Below are positions 16,323-24,712 of a stretch of 64,000 nt of DNA, in pieces. The first letter of the stretch is position 1; each line of letters starts with the position of its first letter. The notes below the pieces were generated by a model. The model saw only the letters and a program-made list of their open reading frames with translations, did no database searches and was not told the DNA's origin. The stretch is from Lachnospiraceae bacterium (GTDB lineage Bacteria > Bacillota > Clostridia > Lachnospirales > Lachnospiraceae), in NCBI GenBank assembly GCA_024687125.1, contig JAILFA010000009.1, forward strand, positions 1 through 64,000, given 5' to 3'. Made by a program: the position numbers and the translations under genes.

Positions 16323-18730
16323 TGGACCGTGTCGCTTTTAGTGTCAGCGTGAATGTTATCACCATCGCGCTGATGGCGGTGATGCTCATCGGCATCATCC
16401 TCTGGCACAGCAGAAAAAAACTGCCGCAGGACAGACTGCTGATCGTTCTTCTTCTGATATCTCTGGCAGGGGCTGCTCTGGACGCTTTTGATACTGTTAT
16501 CGAGAGCGTGGATATCGCGTGCAGGATCCCGCTCATCATGGCCGGTCATACCCTGCACAATATCACAACACAGCTCTTTCTCTACCTGATCTTCCTGTAT
16601 GTTCTCATCCATTACTGCGGGAAAAAGGATATTTCGAGGAAGCAGCTCCTGGTTTTTGCGATCCCCGCCTGCTTTTCCCTGCTGCTCCTGATCGCGAACC
16701 TCCCTTTCGGCTTTCTGTTCCGCATCGATCCCGCTACGCTGGCCTATGAACATGCGGCGTACTATCATCTTCTTGACATTGCGACGATGATCTATCTGCT
16801 CGTGTCCATGGTTCTCCTTTTCAGGGTCAACTGGAATACGGGCCTGATCCTGGGGATCCTGATCCTGCTGCGCGTGCATTTTGTACTGGTGATCAGTGAT
16901 CTCGGGATCACCAACCTGACGCTTGCGCTCGCGATCACCCTTCTTGTGATGTGTGTGCGGATCCGGGGGATCCTTGTGGAGGTTGGAAGCATCCTGGGAC
17001 TTCTTTTTCTGATTGTCATTGTTGTGATCACGAATTATCTGACATGCGCCTCCTTTACTTCCTATCTGATGACCAGAAAGGATCAGGTGGAGTTTTCCTT
17101 GAAAGGAGTGGAAAAAGCGATCCTGGATTATGACGGTCTGAACTGGGCGATTGATTATTGGAAGGAGCACCCGGACGAGATCGTCCTGAACTTTTTTGAA
17201 GATTTTGATTCCGAGAAAGTAAATGAATGGGTGGCTATGACCGAATACCTTCATGAATCAAACATCGTTGAGTATGGTGAGATCACCAATATCACATCAG
17301 AGATCCTGGAACAGCTCCCTGAGAAATGGCATATGACCTATGCAAACGCTGTCTATACCTATCTGTTCTGGGAACTGCAGCTGCAGCTGAGCGAAGAAAA
17401 AGTAAATGATCTATATCTGGTGCAGATGAACCTGACCGGAGAGGATCCGATCGTGCTCATTGACGGAAGCGCAGAAGGGAATGAATCTTCCTATAAACTG
17501 GGCGATAAGATCCCGTTTGAGACGCTCGCTGAGCTGAGAAACCGGTTTACGGAAGCAACCAGGGAGAGCGAACTGAACTGGGGCTGGCTGACCTATTCCA
17601 TGGACGACAAATTCGGAATACTCTATCAGATCGGAGATAAGTATGCGGACCAGGGACTTGTACTCATCAGTACGATCTCTATGCGGGATATCAGCCAGAG
17701 TCTCGGGTATATCAGGGGGTTCCGCATACAGGCCGTTGTCTTCCTGATCCTCATCGCCGTCCTGATGCTTCTCATACTGAGGTTTACGGTCCTTTCTCCG
17801 CTTGAAAAGGTGCAGAAGAGCGTGCTGGAATATCAGCGTGACAAGGACGCGAATAAGGTACAGCAGACACTCTCCACGGTCCCGGATCACAATGAGATCG
17901 GTGTTCTTGCAGGACAGTTCTCCTCTCTGACGCGTGAAATGGATCGTTATACGGAACAGATCGCAGTGATGGCCAGTGAACGGGAGAGGACGGAGTATGA
18001 ACTGAGTCTGGCCACATCCATACAGATGAACGCACTGTCGACAGATTTCCCCGACCGGCCGGAGTTTTCTCTGCGAGCATCCATGATACCGGCCAGAGAC
18101 GTCGGCGGAGATTTCTATGATTTCTTTGAGATCGATGAGGATCATCTGGCATTGGTGATCGCCGATGTCTCTGACAAGGGCGTTCCTGCGGCACTCTTTA
18201 TGATGTCTGCGCAGATCATGCTCAGTGAACGGACAAGAGCCGGGGGGACGCCGGCAGAGATCCTGTCTTCCGTCAATGAAAAGCTGTGTGAAAAAAGTCC
18301 TATGACGGAAATGTTTGTCACTGTCTGGCTGGGAATCCTGGAGATCAGTACCGGCAGAATGGTATGTGCGAATGCCGGTCACGAGTTTCCCGCGATACGC
18401 AGCGGCAGTGAGGGCTTCAGGCTGATCAAGGACAGGCATGGGATGGTCCTTGGCGGGATCGAAGGTTCAAAATACCATGATTATGAGATCATGCTCGCTC
18501 CGGGCGATGCGGTGTTTGTCTATACAGACGGCGTTCCGGAGGCAAATAATGAGGATGGGGAATTCTACGGCCCTGAGCGTATGGAAGCATCACTCCGCAA
18601 GGAAAATGACACCATGGATCCTGCGATGATCCTCAAACGGGTGCAGGAAGATCTCGGCGACTTTGTTGCGGGTGCGGTGCAGTTTGATGATACGACAATG
18701 CTGTGCCTGATCTACAAAGGAAAGGTGTGA
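16319..18730 (+). CDS. Membrane SpoIIE/RsbU-type serine phosphatase
   Basis: An 803-residue membrane protein. Seven or so N-terminal helices (residues 5-255) resemble a 7TM sensor module; an external region follows (about 256-460), then another helix (about 468-490), a HAMP-like and coiled segment, and a C-terminal PP2C SpoIIE domain (about 565-803). Phosphatase motifs are visible: ARDVGGDFYDFFE (about 593), IADVSDKGVPAALFM (about 615) and VYTDGVPEA (about 735). Such enzymes usually dephosphorylate anti-sigma-factor antagonists. The gene overlaps the GGDEF gene (ATGA), suggesting a joint signalling module. No antagonist or anti-sigma gene is adjacent. Confidence 0.85.
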   Translation: MMDRVAFSVSVNVITIALMAVMLIGIILWHSRKKLPQDRLLIVLLLISLAGAALDAFDTVIESVDIACRIPLIMAGHTLHNITTQLFLYLIFLYVLIHYCGKKDISRKQLLVFAIPACFSLLLLIANLPFGFLFRIDPATLAYEHAAYYHLLDIATMIYLLVSMVLLFRVNWNTGLILGILILLRVHFVLVISDLGITNLTLALAITLLVMCVRIRGILVEVGSILGLLFLIVIVVITNYLTCASFTSYLMTRKDQVEFSLKGVEKAILDYDGLNWAIDYWKEHPDEIVLNFFEDFDSEKVNEWVAMTEYLHESNIVEYGEITNITSEILEQLPEKWHMTYANAVYTYLFWELQLQLSEEKVNDLYLVQMNLTGEDPIVLIDGSAEGNESSYKLGDKIPFETLAELRNRFTEATRESELNWGWLTYSMDDKFGILYQIGDKYADQGLVLISTISMRDISQSLGYIRGFRIQAVVFLILIAVLMLLILRFTVLSPLEKVQKSVLEYQRDKDANKVQQTLSTVPDHNEIGVLAGQFSSLTREMDRYTEQIAVMASERERTEYELSLATSIQMNALSTDFPDRPEFSLRASMIPARDVGGDFYDFFEIDEDHLALVIADVSDKGVPAALFMMSAQIMLSERTRAGGTPAEILSSVNEKLCEKSPMTEMFVTVWLGILEISTGRMVCANAGHEFPAIRSGSEGFRLIKDRHGMVLGGIEGSKYHDYEIMLAPGDAVFVYTDGVPEANNEDGEFYGPERMEASLRKENDTMDPAMILKRVQEDLGDFVAGAVQFDDTTMLCLIYKGKV

Positions 18731-18738
18731 TCTCTTTC

Positions 18739-19182
18739 ATGTCTCAGACCGCTGTGATCGTTGCTTTGCTCCTGGGCGGCGGAGTTCTGGTCCTCGCATT
18801 TATCTTCTTTCTGCGCACGAAACGACTGAAGCCCTTTGGCCCTGACGATCTTGAAGGTCATGATTTTGAACTCTACTGCGCGCAGCTCCTCAACGAACAT
18901 GGATTTTATGATGTACACGTGACGCCGGGTTCCCGGGACTTTGGCGCGGATATCCTGTGCTTTCGGGACGGTGTGAGTTATGCTGTTCAGTGCAAGAGAT
19001 ACGACCATCCTGTCGGGATCTTTGCTGTCCAGGAGGTCTATGCGGCCAGGGATTACTATGACTGCATGGTCGGTGTTGTCATGACCAATTCCGAGTTTAC
19101 ACAGCCCGCGGAAAAGATGGCGGAAAAGCTGAGGATCCTGCTCTGGGACCGCAGCGTGCTGCAGGACATGGACGTTCGATGA
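18739..19182 (+). CDS. Membrane-anchored Mrr-like restriction endonuclease-fold protein
   Basis: About 147 residues. One N-terminal helix (about residues 4-25, VIVALLLGGGVLVLAFIFF) is followed by a restriction endonuclease-like (Mrr_cat) domain. Family features visible are FELYCAQLLNEHGFYDVHVT, the catalytic Asp in RDFGADIL, and the QxK of YAVQCKRYDHPVG. The start is uncertain: ATG 18739 is used, but GTG 18727 with AAAGG six bases upstream is an equally good reading. It follows the phosphatase gene directly. No methyltransferase is present, so it is not a classical restriction system; a role in DNA quality control or defence is only inference. Confidence 0.78.
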   Translation: MSQTAVIVALLLGGGVLVLAFIFFLRTKRLKPFGPDDLEGHDFELYCAQLLNEHGFYDVHVTPGSRDFGADILCFRDGVSYAVQCKRYDHPVGIFAVQEVYAARDYYDCMVGVVMTNSEFTQPAEKMAEKLRILLWDRSVLQDMDVR

Positions 19183-19212
19183 GAAATGGATGTGTTTTTT
19201 TGCCGAGTATTG

Positions 19213-19218
19213 TATAAT
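19213..19218 (+). promoter_or_regulatory. Possible -10 element for the lipoprotein gene
   Basis: TATAAT lies 31 bases upstream of ATG 19250. No good -35 hexamer is seen 17-18 bases upstream, so this is only a candidate promoter in the 67-base gap after the Mrr-like gene. Confidence 0.4.
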
Positions 19219-19249
19219 ACATAGTCAAAACATCACATTGAGGACAGGG

Positions 19250-20704
19250 ATGAAAAGAAAGCTTTTCAAACAGCATCTGGTATTTCTTCTTCTCTGCGCT
19301 TTACTGCTTTGCGGCTGCGGAGAGGAAGCGTCATCCGTAAAGAACTCCTCTGACAGTAATGTTCGGGAAACAAAAGCTGTTAAGGGACCTTCATCGGATG
19401 CCTTGGTCGAGAATGCATCAAAGCTGCTTGAGAATGCTGCCTCAGAGGTGGAGAGAGCCGGCACGGAATATTCTGATGCCGCATCTGAGAATATGTCTTC
19501 ACAGGATGGGAACAGCTTTCATGATGCTTTTGCAAGGGGAGATGTGGAAAACAACGGCAGTTACTTTGTCCGTGTCGGAAACGAGGTATACATCCGTCTT
19601 ATAGAGCCGAAATGTCTCCGGGATGGGGCGACCTTCGGAGAATTTCTGACCGGGGAGGATCAGGCTGTCTCCTGTATCCTGGCCGTTTATGATACGACGG
19701 ACAATGATTGGGACGAACTCTTTTCCGTGACCGGGACCGGCAAGCTCTTTGCCTGTCCGGGAGGGTTCTATCTCGGAAATCGTGAAGGAGATGATTATTC
19801 CGCCTGCCATACCGATTTCATAGACATCGAAACAGGTCAGCAGAGTATGTACTGCATGGGGACACCCCTGGGGATTTCTGAAAGCGGTGAGATCCTGGCT
19901 GTACAGCAGCTGGAGGGGCAGTTCATGAACATCAGACTGTTCCGGGATGGCATGCAGATCGCAAGTCTTGGAAATGAAAGCAGTTACTACTATTACTGCG
20001 GATTTGCGGGAGAATACCTGATCGCCATGCATACTGACGCGAATGAGGAATATACCCTGGTGTCGGTCGACGGACAGGGGAAAGAAACTCAGCTGGGAAA
20101 GATCCCGCCGCTGGATGTGGAGGGACTGTTCTTTTACCCGGAACCGGGCCAGTATCTGGAAGGAGAACATGGAGAGTTTTATCTCGGCCTGGGGTATTAT
20201 GAGGGTACCGGACATTTCCTCTCAAAGTGGCAGGCACTCACCGCAACCCCCGGTGAACCCGGAAGTCTTGCAGTGGCAGCGGCCGTAGATGCCTATGAGG
20301 AGGAGTACACCGAGGAACCTCGTATGGCGATCGATAAAAGCGGAGAAATGTACTATGCCGCCCATGTACCGGGAGACCTGTATACGATCTACAGTGAAAG
20401 CGGCACCGACCTGGCCTTCTGGAATGGATCAGACCGCGAGCAGATCCTCATAAAGGATTTTATTCCGCCCATCAGTACGCAGCAGGGCGGGCAGTGGTCC
20501 ATCGTACAGGATCTTGCCGCTCTTTGGGATGTCGCCTTTATCATCAGCGCTGATGTCACTGAGGATGAGGAGTATTCGATCGGCTGGCGGACCGGTTATA
20601 GAATGGACAGATGGCATATTCAGGCGATCCCGATCGGCCCCGGATCTCTTGATGCTTCCGGGACGCCAAAGGAAATACATGATCTTGTGAACCTGGATGT
20701 CTGA
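19250..20704 (+). CDS. Predicted lipoprotein, possible beta-propeller
   Basis: A 484-residue secreted protein. A basic start (MKRKLFK) and hydrophobic stretch end in a lipobox LCGC, making Cys23 the likely lipidated residue. A low-complexity Ser/Ala/Glu linker (about residues 25-85) follows, then a globular part with many repeating beta-strand-like Tyr/Gly-rich segments (SYYYYCGFAGEYLIAMHTD, GEFYLGLGYYEGTGH), suggestive of a propeller such as DUF5050-type proteins. I do not recognise the family with certainty. It has a -10-like element upstream and is probably expressed separately. ATG 19250 is chosen because it places the signal peptide at the N terminus. Confidence 0.75.
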   Translation: MKRKLFKQHLVFLLLCALLLCGCGEEASSVKNSSDSNVRETKAVKGPSSDALVENASKLLENAASEVERAGTEYSDAASENMSSQDGNSFHDAFARGDVENNGSYFVRVGNEVYIRLIEPKCLRDGATFGEFLTGEDQAVSCILAVYDTTDNDWDELFSVTGTGKLFACPGGFYLGNREGDDYSACHTDFIDIETGQQSMYCMGTPLGISESGEILAVQQLEGQFMNIRLFRDGMQIASLGNESSYYYYCGFAGEYLIAMHTDANEEYTLVSVDGQGKETQLGKIPPLDVEGLFFYPEPGQYLEGEHGEFYLGLGYYEGTGHFLSKWQALTATPGEPGSLAVAAAVDAYEEEYTEEPRMAIDKSGEMYYAAHVPGDLYTIYSESGTDLAFWNGSDREQILIKDFIPPISTQQGGQWSIVQDLAALWDVAFIISADVTEDEEYSIGWRTGYRMDRWHIQAIPIGPGSLDASGTPKEIHDLVNLDV

Positions 20705-20730
20705 CCCTTATCTGTACAGAGGATGTGATT

Positions 20731-21837
20731 ATGGAAGAAAAAGATGAGCTGCTGAAGCAGCGGGAGATCATCTCTTTGATCGACAAAGAGATGGCGGAGC
20801 TATTTGAGAAACGCATGAAAGCATGCGCCGGGATCGCCGCGTATAAGAAAGAACGCGGCCTTTCCGTTGTTGACCGTTCCAGGGAGGAATTTCTGATCGA
20901 GAACAATCGATCATATATAAGCGATCCCGCGATCGAGAGTTATTATGTGGAATTTCTGAAAGGTACGATCGGACTGTCACGCAGGTATCAGGACCGCCTG
21001 CTCTCCGGGATGAAGATCGCCTACAGCGGTGTTCCCGGAGCATTTGCCTATATCGCCGCAAAGACCATGTTTGACGGAGCGTCACTTCAATGCAGACAGA
21101 GCTTTCATCAGGCATATCAAAGCGTTGAGGCGGGAGAGTGCGACTGTGCCGTGCTTCCGCTTGAGAACAGCTACGCAGGGGAAGTCGGGGCTGTGATGGA
21201 TCTTGCATTTCAGGGCGGACTGTTCATCAATCAGGTGATCGAGCTTCCCGTGAGGCACTGCCTGATCGGTACAGAGAACGCTGTAAGAGAAGAAGTAAGA
21301 AAGGTCATCAGCCATCCGCAGGCACTGCATCAGTGCTCGGATTATATCGCCCGTCACGGATTTTCCACTGAAGAATTCGGCAATACCGCACTTGCGGCAC
21401 AGTATGTCAGGGATACAGACGATCCTGAGGTTGCAGCGATCGCTTCCAGGGAAACTGCTGAACTGATGGGGCTGAAGATTCTTGATGAGCAGATCCAGGA
21501 CAGCGGTGTCAATACAACAAGATTTGCTTCTTTTTCCAGGACACTTCGCGGGCAGGGTGAGCAGACAGACGGAGAAGACGACAGTTTTATCCTGGTCTGT
21601 ACGGTCAGGAATGAAGCGGGATCTCTTGCAAAGGCTCTTAACATCATCGGCGCCTGCGGCTATAATATGAAGAGCGTGCGCAGCCGCCCTCTGAAGGAAC
21701 TGCTCTGGAAGTATTATTTCTTTATCGAAGCAGAGGGTAACATCAATACCCCTGACGGGCAGAAGATGCTGAGCGGACTTTCAGATGTCTGCTCGGATCT
21801 CAGGATCCTTGGATCTTATCGTGCGGGAAAGTTTTAG
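20731..21837 (+). CDS. pheA: Bifunctional chorismate mutase / prephenate dehydratase
   Basis: Converts chorismate to prephenate and then phenylpyruvate for phenylalanine synthesis. 368 residues: an AroQ-type chorismate mutase (about 1-85, with IDKEMAELFEKRM and the downstream KKERG), the dehydratase (about 95-275, opening KIAYSGVPGAFAYIAAKTMF, with PLENSYAGEV and the catalytic TRF of VNTTRFASF), and a C-terminal ACT domain (about 290-365) for phenylalanine feedback. In the ACT domain the usual ESRP is RSRP. ATG 20731 is seven bases after AGAGGA, better spaced than GTG 20725. No attenuator or T-box leader is visible upstream. Confidence 0.95.
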   Translation: MEEKDELLKQREIISLIDKEMAELFEKRMKACAGIAAYKKERGLSVVDRSREEFLIENNRSYISDPAIESYYVEFLKGTIGLSRRYQDRLLSGMKIAYSGVPGAFAYIAAKTMFDGASLQCRQSFHQAYQSVEAGECDCAVLPLENSYAGEVGAVMDLAFQGGLFINQVIELPVRHCLIGTENAVREEVRKVISHPQALHQCSDYIARHGFSTEEFGNTALAAQYVRDTDDPEVAAIASRETAELMGLKILDEQIQDSGVNTTRFASFSRTLRGQGEQTDGEDDSFILVCTVRNEAGSLAKALNIIGACGYNMKSVRSRPLKELLWKYYFFIEAEGNINTPDGQKMLSGLSDVCSDLRILGSYRAGKF

Positions 21838-21898
21838 GTATACAGGACTCTGAAAAAATTCATATCCGCTGAAGATTTTTTCTTTGGGGGATGTATAT

Positions 21899-21958
21899 AT
21901 GATTAAAGCAAAAGATCATTGCGCTGTCGCAGAAGATGAAAGCGGAGGTGGAACATGA
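21899..21958 (+). CDS. Possible 19-residue leader ORF upstream of the Cys-rich peptide
   Basis: ATG 21899 is preceded seven bases upstream by GGGGGA and encodes MIKAKDHCAVAEDESGGGT. Its stop overlaps the ATG of the next small gene (ATGA), so ribosomes finishing it could reinitiate there. It may be only a translational coupler rather than a functional peptide. No similarity recognised. Confidence 0.35.
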   Translation: MIKAKDHCAVAEDESGGGT

Positions 21959-22179
21959 CGGAACTGAAGGACAATACCCTGGAACAGGTAACAGGCGGTG
22001 CGGCCGCAGAGAAAAGCACGGATCCTGTGGCATACTGCCCCAAGTGCAAGAGTAAAATGAAGTATATCGATCAGGTACGCATTGAAGGAGGCAATACAAG
22101 CCGGTTTCAGTGTGAAAACACCACATGTACTGAAAGATATCTGATCAAGACAAATCTCGAGGTTCTGTTCAGTCTGTAA
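21955..22179 (+). CDS. Small Cys-rich protein with double-glycine leader-like N terminus (1)
   Basis: 74 residues. The N terminus, MTELKDNTLEQVTGG, has the form of a double-glycine leader of bacteriocin- or RiPP-type precursors, with Gly-Gly at 14-15. The rest carries two Cys pairs, YCPKCK and CENTTC, spaced like a zinc ribbon. GGAGGTGG six bases upstream gives a strong start. It is paralogous in layout to the next gene (shared DN.LE.V.GG leader pattern). No peptidase-containing ABC transporter or modification enzyme is nearby, so export and cleavage at Gly-Gly are inference. Confidence 0.7.
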   Translation: MTELKDNTLEQVTGGAAAEKSTDPVAYCPKCKSKMKYIDQVRIEGGNTSRFQCENTTCTERYLIKTNLEVLFSL

Positions 22180-22204
22180 GAGATGAACGGAAAGGAGCAG
22201 TCAA

Positions 22205-22429
22205 ATGGCGAAAGGAAATGAGGCTATGGAAAAAATTCAGGATAATAAGCTGGAAGATGTCAACGGCGGCAGTTCTGCGTCACTGATCGATCCGGCGAAG
22301 AGTTTTGTTATGTGCGATATCAGCACGACCACTGCTCACTGCAACACCTGCGGGACAGTTACCATATTTACACGCATCCAGGGGTCACGCGGCAAATGCA
22401 ATACATGCGGAAACGTCCAGCAGATTTAA
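22205..22429 (+). CDS. Small Cys-rich protein with double-glycine leader-like N terminus (2)
   Basis: 74 residues; AAAGGAG lies seven bases before ATG 22205, although ATG 22226 would give a shorter leader starting MEKIQDNKLEDVNGG. As in the previous gene, a Gly-Gly (22-23) ends the leader-like part. The remaining part has two repeated CNTCG motifs (HCNTCGTV and KCNTCGNV) plus another Cys, a compact zinc-ribbon pattern. The two genes are 25 bases apart and clearly form a pair. They could be secreted peptides, or small zinc-binding proteins with a leader-like N terminus; the function is unknown. Confidence 0.7.
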   Translation: MAKGNEAMEKIQDNKLEDVNGGSSASLIDPAKSFVMCDISTTTAHCNTCGTVTIFTRIQGSRGKCNTCGNVQQI

Positions 22430-22465
22430 AGCATCCGATCACAGTTTCATTCATGCGCTGACAGT

Positions 22466-22508
22466 GCAGCCGGGTCAGGCTGCGCTGTTCTGCGCTGTGC
22501 GGCTTTTT
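22466..22508 (+). terminator. Possible terminator after the Cys-rich peptide genes
   Basis: GCAGCC/GGCTGC forms a hairpin at about 22467-22484, and alternatively AGCCG (22468) pairs with CGGCT (22500) immediately before TTTTT. The structure is imperfect, but its place between the peptide genes and the tRNA promoter suits a terminator. Apart from this and the tRNA promoter, the 145-base gap holds nothing recognisable. Confidence 0.45.
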
Positions 22509-22532
22509 GCCGGAAACGCTGCAATGCGGCAC

Positions 22533-22562
22533 TTGACAACATACCCGAAAAAAGCCTATAAT
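22533..22562 (+). promoter_or_regulatory. Promoter of tRNA-Gly
   Basis: TTGACA at 22533-22538 and TATAAT at 22557-22562 with an 18-base spacer, ending 12 bases before the tRNA. Both hexamers match the sigma-A consensus exactly. Confidence 0.85.
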
Positions 22563-22574
22563 CTTTTGTATCCT

Positions 22575-22645
22575 GCAGGATTAGTACATCGGTAGTATGT
22601 CAGCTTCCCAAGCTGAAGAGGCGGGTCCGACTCCCGTATCCTGCT
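22575..22645 (+). tRNA. tRNA-Gly (anticodon CCC)
   Basis: Folds as a full cloverleaf: acceptor GCAGGAT with ATCCTGC, D stem GTAC/GTAT with a GGTA loop, anticodon stem TCAGC/GCTGA with loop TTCCCAA (anticodon CCC), T stem GCGGG/CCCGT, discriminator U. The CCA end is not encoded. The anticodon and U73 identify glycine. Confidence 0.95.
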
Positions 22646-22676
22646 TAAGCCACAAGTCATACAGATAACGCGAGAA

Positions 22677-22713
22677 AAATGCGCGACGGGAGCTTGCTTC
22701 CGGGAGCGCATTT
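22677..22713 (+). terminator. Hairpin between tRNA-Gly and mscL
   Basis: AAATGCGC (22677-22684) pairs perfectly with GCGCATTT (22706-22713), with a partly self-pairing GC-rich loop. The trailing TTTCTTT is a weak U-tract, so it may end the tRNA transcript or act as a leader structure just before the mscL ribosome-binding site. Confidence 0.55.
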
Positions 22714-22734
22714 CTTTAAAGGAGGTATCCCATC

Positions 22735-23217
22735 ATGGCAGACAAAGAACAGGCAAAATCCAAAGCAAAGGGCTTTTTCGGTGAATTCCGCGAGTTCATC
22801 ATGCGCGGCAATGTCATGGATCTCGCTGTTGCTGTTATCATCGGCGGCGCTTTCCAGGCGATCATCAATTCCCTTGTCAATGACATCATCATGCCGCTGA
22901 TCTCCCTGGCAACCGGCGGGATTGATTTCACGAACTGGTTCATTTCGCTTGACGGTTCAAACTATGCGACTCTTGCAGCGGCACAGGAGGCCGGTGCATC
23001 GACGCTCAACTATGGCGTATTCATCACCGCGATCATCAATTTCCTGCTGATGGCCATCGTGATCTTCTGTCTCGTAAAGACGATGAACAGTATTGCCGCC
23101 AAGGCAAAGAAAAAGGAAGAAGAGGCACCCACGACAAAGATCTGTCCCCGGTGCCAGTCCGAGATCAGTATCAAGGCAACTCGCTGCCCGCATTGCACGA
23201 GCGAACTGGACATCTGA
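22735..23217 (+). CDS. mscL: Large-conductance mechanosensitive channel MscL with zinc-ribbon tail
   Basis: A pressure-release channel of the cytoplasmic membrane. Residues 1-130 are Msc[21 protein letters not shown] with the pore helix [20 protein letters not shown], and the second helix [20 protein letters not shown] charged linker follows, then a C-terminal zinc ribbon (ICPRC at about 135 and CPHC at about 151) that ordinary MscL proteins lack. Total length is 160 against about 130-150 usually. AAAGGAGG lies nine bases before ATG 22735. The ribbon replaces or extends the cytoplasmic helical bundle and may bind metal or a partner. Confidence 0.93.
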   Translation: MADKEQAKSKAKGFFGEFREFIMRGNVMDLAVAVIIGGAFQAIINSLVNDIIMPLISLATGGIDFTNWFISLDGSNYATLAAAQEAGASTLNYGVFITAIINFLLMAIVIFCLVKTMNSIAAKAKKKEEEAPTTKICPRCQSEISIKATRCPHCTSELDI

Positions 23218-23282
23218 TCATGAACTAAAACCGGATCCGTATGCAGGATCTGCGTATAGTGCGTAGAAGGGGGTGCACCGTA

Positions 23283-24701
23283 ATGAGTAACTTTATGGAC
23301 AGGGATTTTCTTCTCACGAATGAGCCTGCGAAAAAGCTCTATCATGACTACGCGGAAAGCACGCCGATCCTGGATTACCATTGCCATATCCAGCCCCGGG
23401 AGATTGCCGAGGATCGGAAATTTGAGACGATCACGCAGGTCTGGCTCGGCGGTGATCACTACAAGTGGCGCCTCATGCGAGCCTTCGGCATCGATGAAAG
23501 GTACATCACCGGAGATGCACCGGACAGGGAGAAATTCCTCGCATTTGCAAAGTGTCTGGGAAAAGCTGTCGGCAATCCCCTTTATCACTGGGCACATCTT
23601 GAGCTCAGAAAGTATTTCGGCTATGACGGGGTCCTCAATGAAAAGACTGCGCAGGAGGTTTATGATCTGTGCAATAAGAAACTCAATGAGGCAGACCACA
23701 GTGTCCGCGGACTGATCAAAATGTCCGGTGTTACGCTGATCTGTACCACCGATGATCCCGTAGATTCCCTGGAGTGGCATGACAAAATTGCGGCAGATGA
23801 TACATTTGATGTACAGGTCGTTCCCGCATGGCGCCCGGATAAAGCCAAGAACATCTCAAAGCCTGATTTCACCGACTACATCGCAACGCTTTCCGAAGTC
23901 AGCGGTGTTGAGATCAGTTCCTTTTCCACACTCAAGGAAGCGCTCGTAAAACGTCTTGATTATTTCGCTTCCAGAAACTGCACTGTCACCGATCACGCTC
24001 TTGAATATGTCGCCTGGCGTCCTTCCTCGGACAATGATATCGAGGAGATCTTCAAAAAGCGCCTTGCCGGCGAAAGGATCTCCCGTGAGGAGGATCTTGC
24101 TTATCAGACGTCCTTTATGATGTTTGAGGCCAGCGAGATTGCACGCCGCGGGTGGGTGATGCAGCTGCATTTCGGCTGCAAGCGCGACAATAATACGCTG
24201 ATGTACAGTATGCTGGGGCCGGATACCGGTTATGACTGCATTGATGCCTATCATCCGATGGGTGAGCTTGCAGATTTCCTGAACGCGCTGAACACGATCG
24301 GATGCCTCCCCAAGACCATCCTGTACAGCCTGAATCCGAATGATCTGCCGATCATCAATACGATCCTGAACTGCTTTAATGAAGGCCCGACAGTTGCCAA
24401 GATCCAGCAGGGGAGCGCCTGGTGGTTCAACGACACCAAGAGCGGTATGGAACAGCAGCTGCTGTCTGTGGCGGAATCCGGCAATCTTTCCGGATTTGTG
24501 GGTATGCTGACGGATTCCCGCAGCTTTACGTCCTACACAAGGCATGAGTATTTCCGCAGGATCCTGTGCAACTATCTGGGAACACTGGTCGAAAACGGCG
24601 AGTATCCGTCTTCCGATATGGATATTCTCGGAGAGATCGTTAAGGATATCTCCTACAATAACGCTGTCCGTTACTTTGGGTTCAATCTGGAGACAAAATA
24701 A
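23283..24701 (+). CDS. uxaC: Glucuronate (uronate) isomerase
   Basis: Converts D-glucuronate to fructuronate (and galacturonate to tagaturonate), the entry step of hexuronate breakdown. 472 residues, the normal length. Family features include the metal-binding YHCHIQPREIAEDR near residue 36, GGDHYKWR near 57 and CTTDDPVDSLEWH near 160. ATG 23283 follows GAAGGGGG; an upstream ATG at 23241 lacks a signal. The 65-base gap upstream has a TATAGT element without a clear -35. It opens the sugar locus reaching to 29.6 kb; the rest of the pathway (UxuA, UxaB, KdgK) is not in the window. Confidence 0.95.
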   Translation: MSNFMDRDFLLTNEPAKKLYHDYAESTPILDYHCHIQPREIAEDRKFETITQVWLGGDHYKWRLMRAFGIDERYITGDAPDREKFLAFAKCLGKAVGNPLYHWAHLELRKYFGYDGVLNEKTAQEVYDLCNKKLNEADHSVRGLIKMSGVTLICTTDDPVDSLEWHDKIAADDTFDVQVVPAWRPDKAKNISKPDFTDYIATLSEVSGVEISSFSTLKEALVKRLDYFASRNCTVTDHALEYVAWRPSSDNDIEEIFKKRLAGERISREEDLAYQTSFMMFEASEIARRGWVMQLHFGCKRDNNTLMYSMLGPDTGYDCIDAYHPMGELADFLNALNTIGCLPKTILYSLNPNDLPIINTILNCFNEGPTVAKIQQGSAWWFNDTKSGMEQQLLSVAESGNLSGFVGMLTDSRSFTSYTRHEYFRRILCNYLGTLVENGEYPSSDMDILGEIVKDISYNNAVRYFGFNLETK

Positions 24702-24712
24702 GGAGGCAGGTT

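Noticed and set aside
22305-22595. Frame running over the tRNA-Gly gene
   Set aside because: It crosses a perfect promoter and a cloverleaf tRNA and has no start signal.
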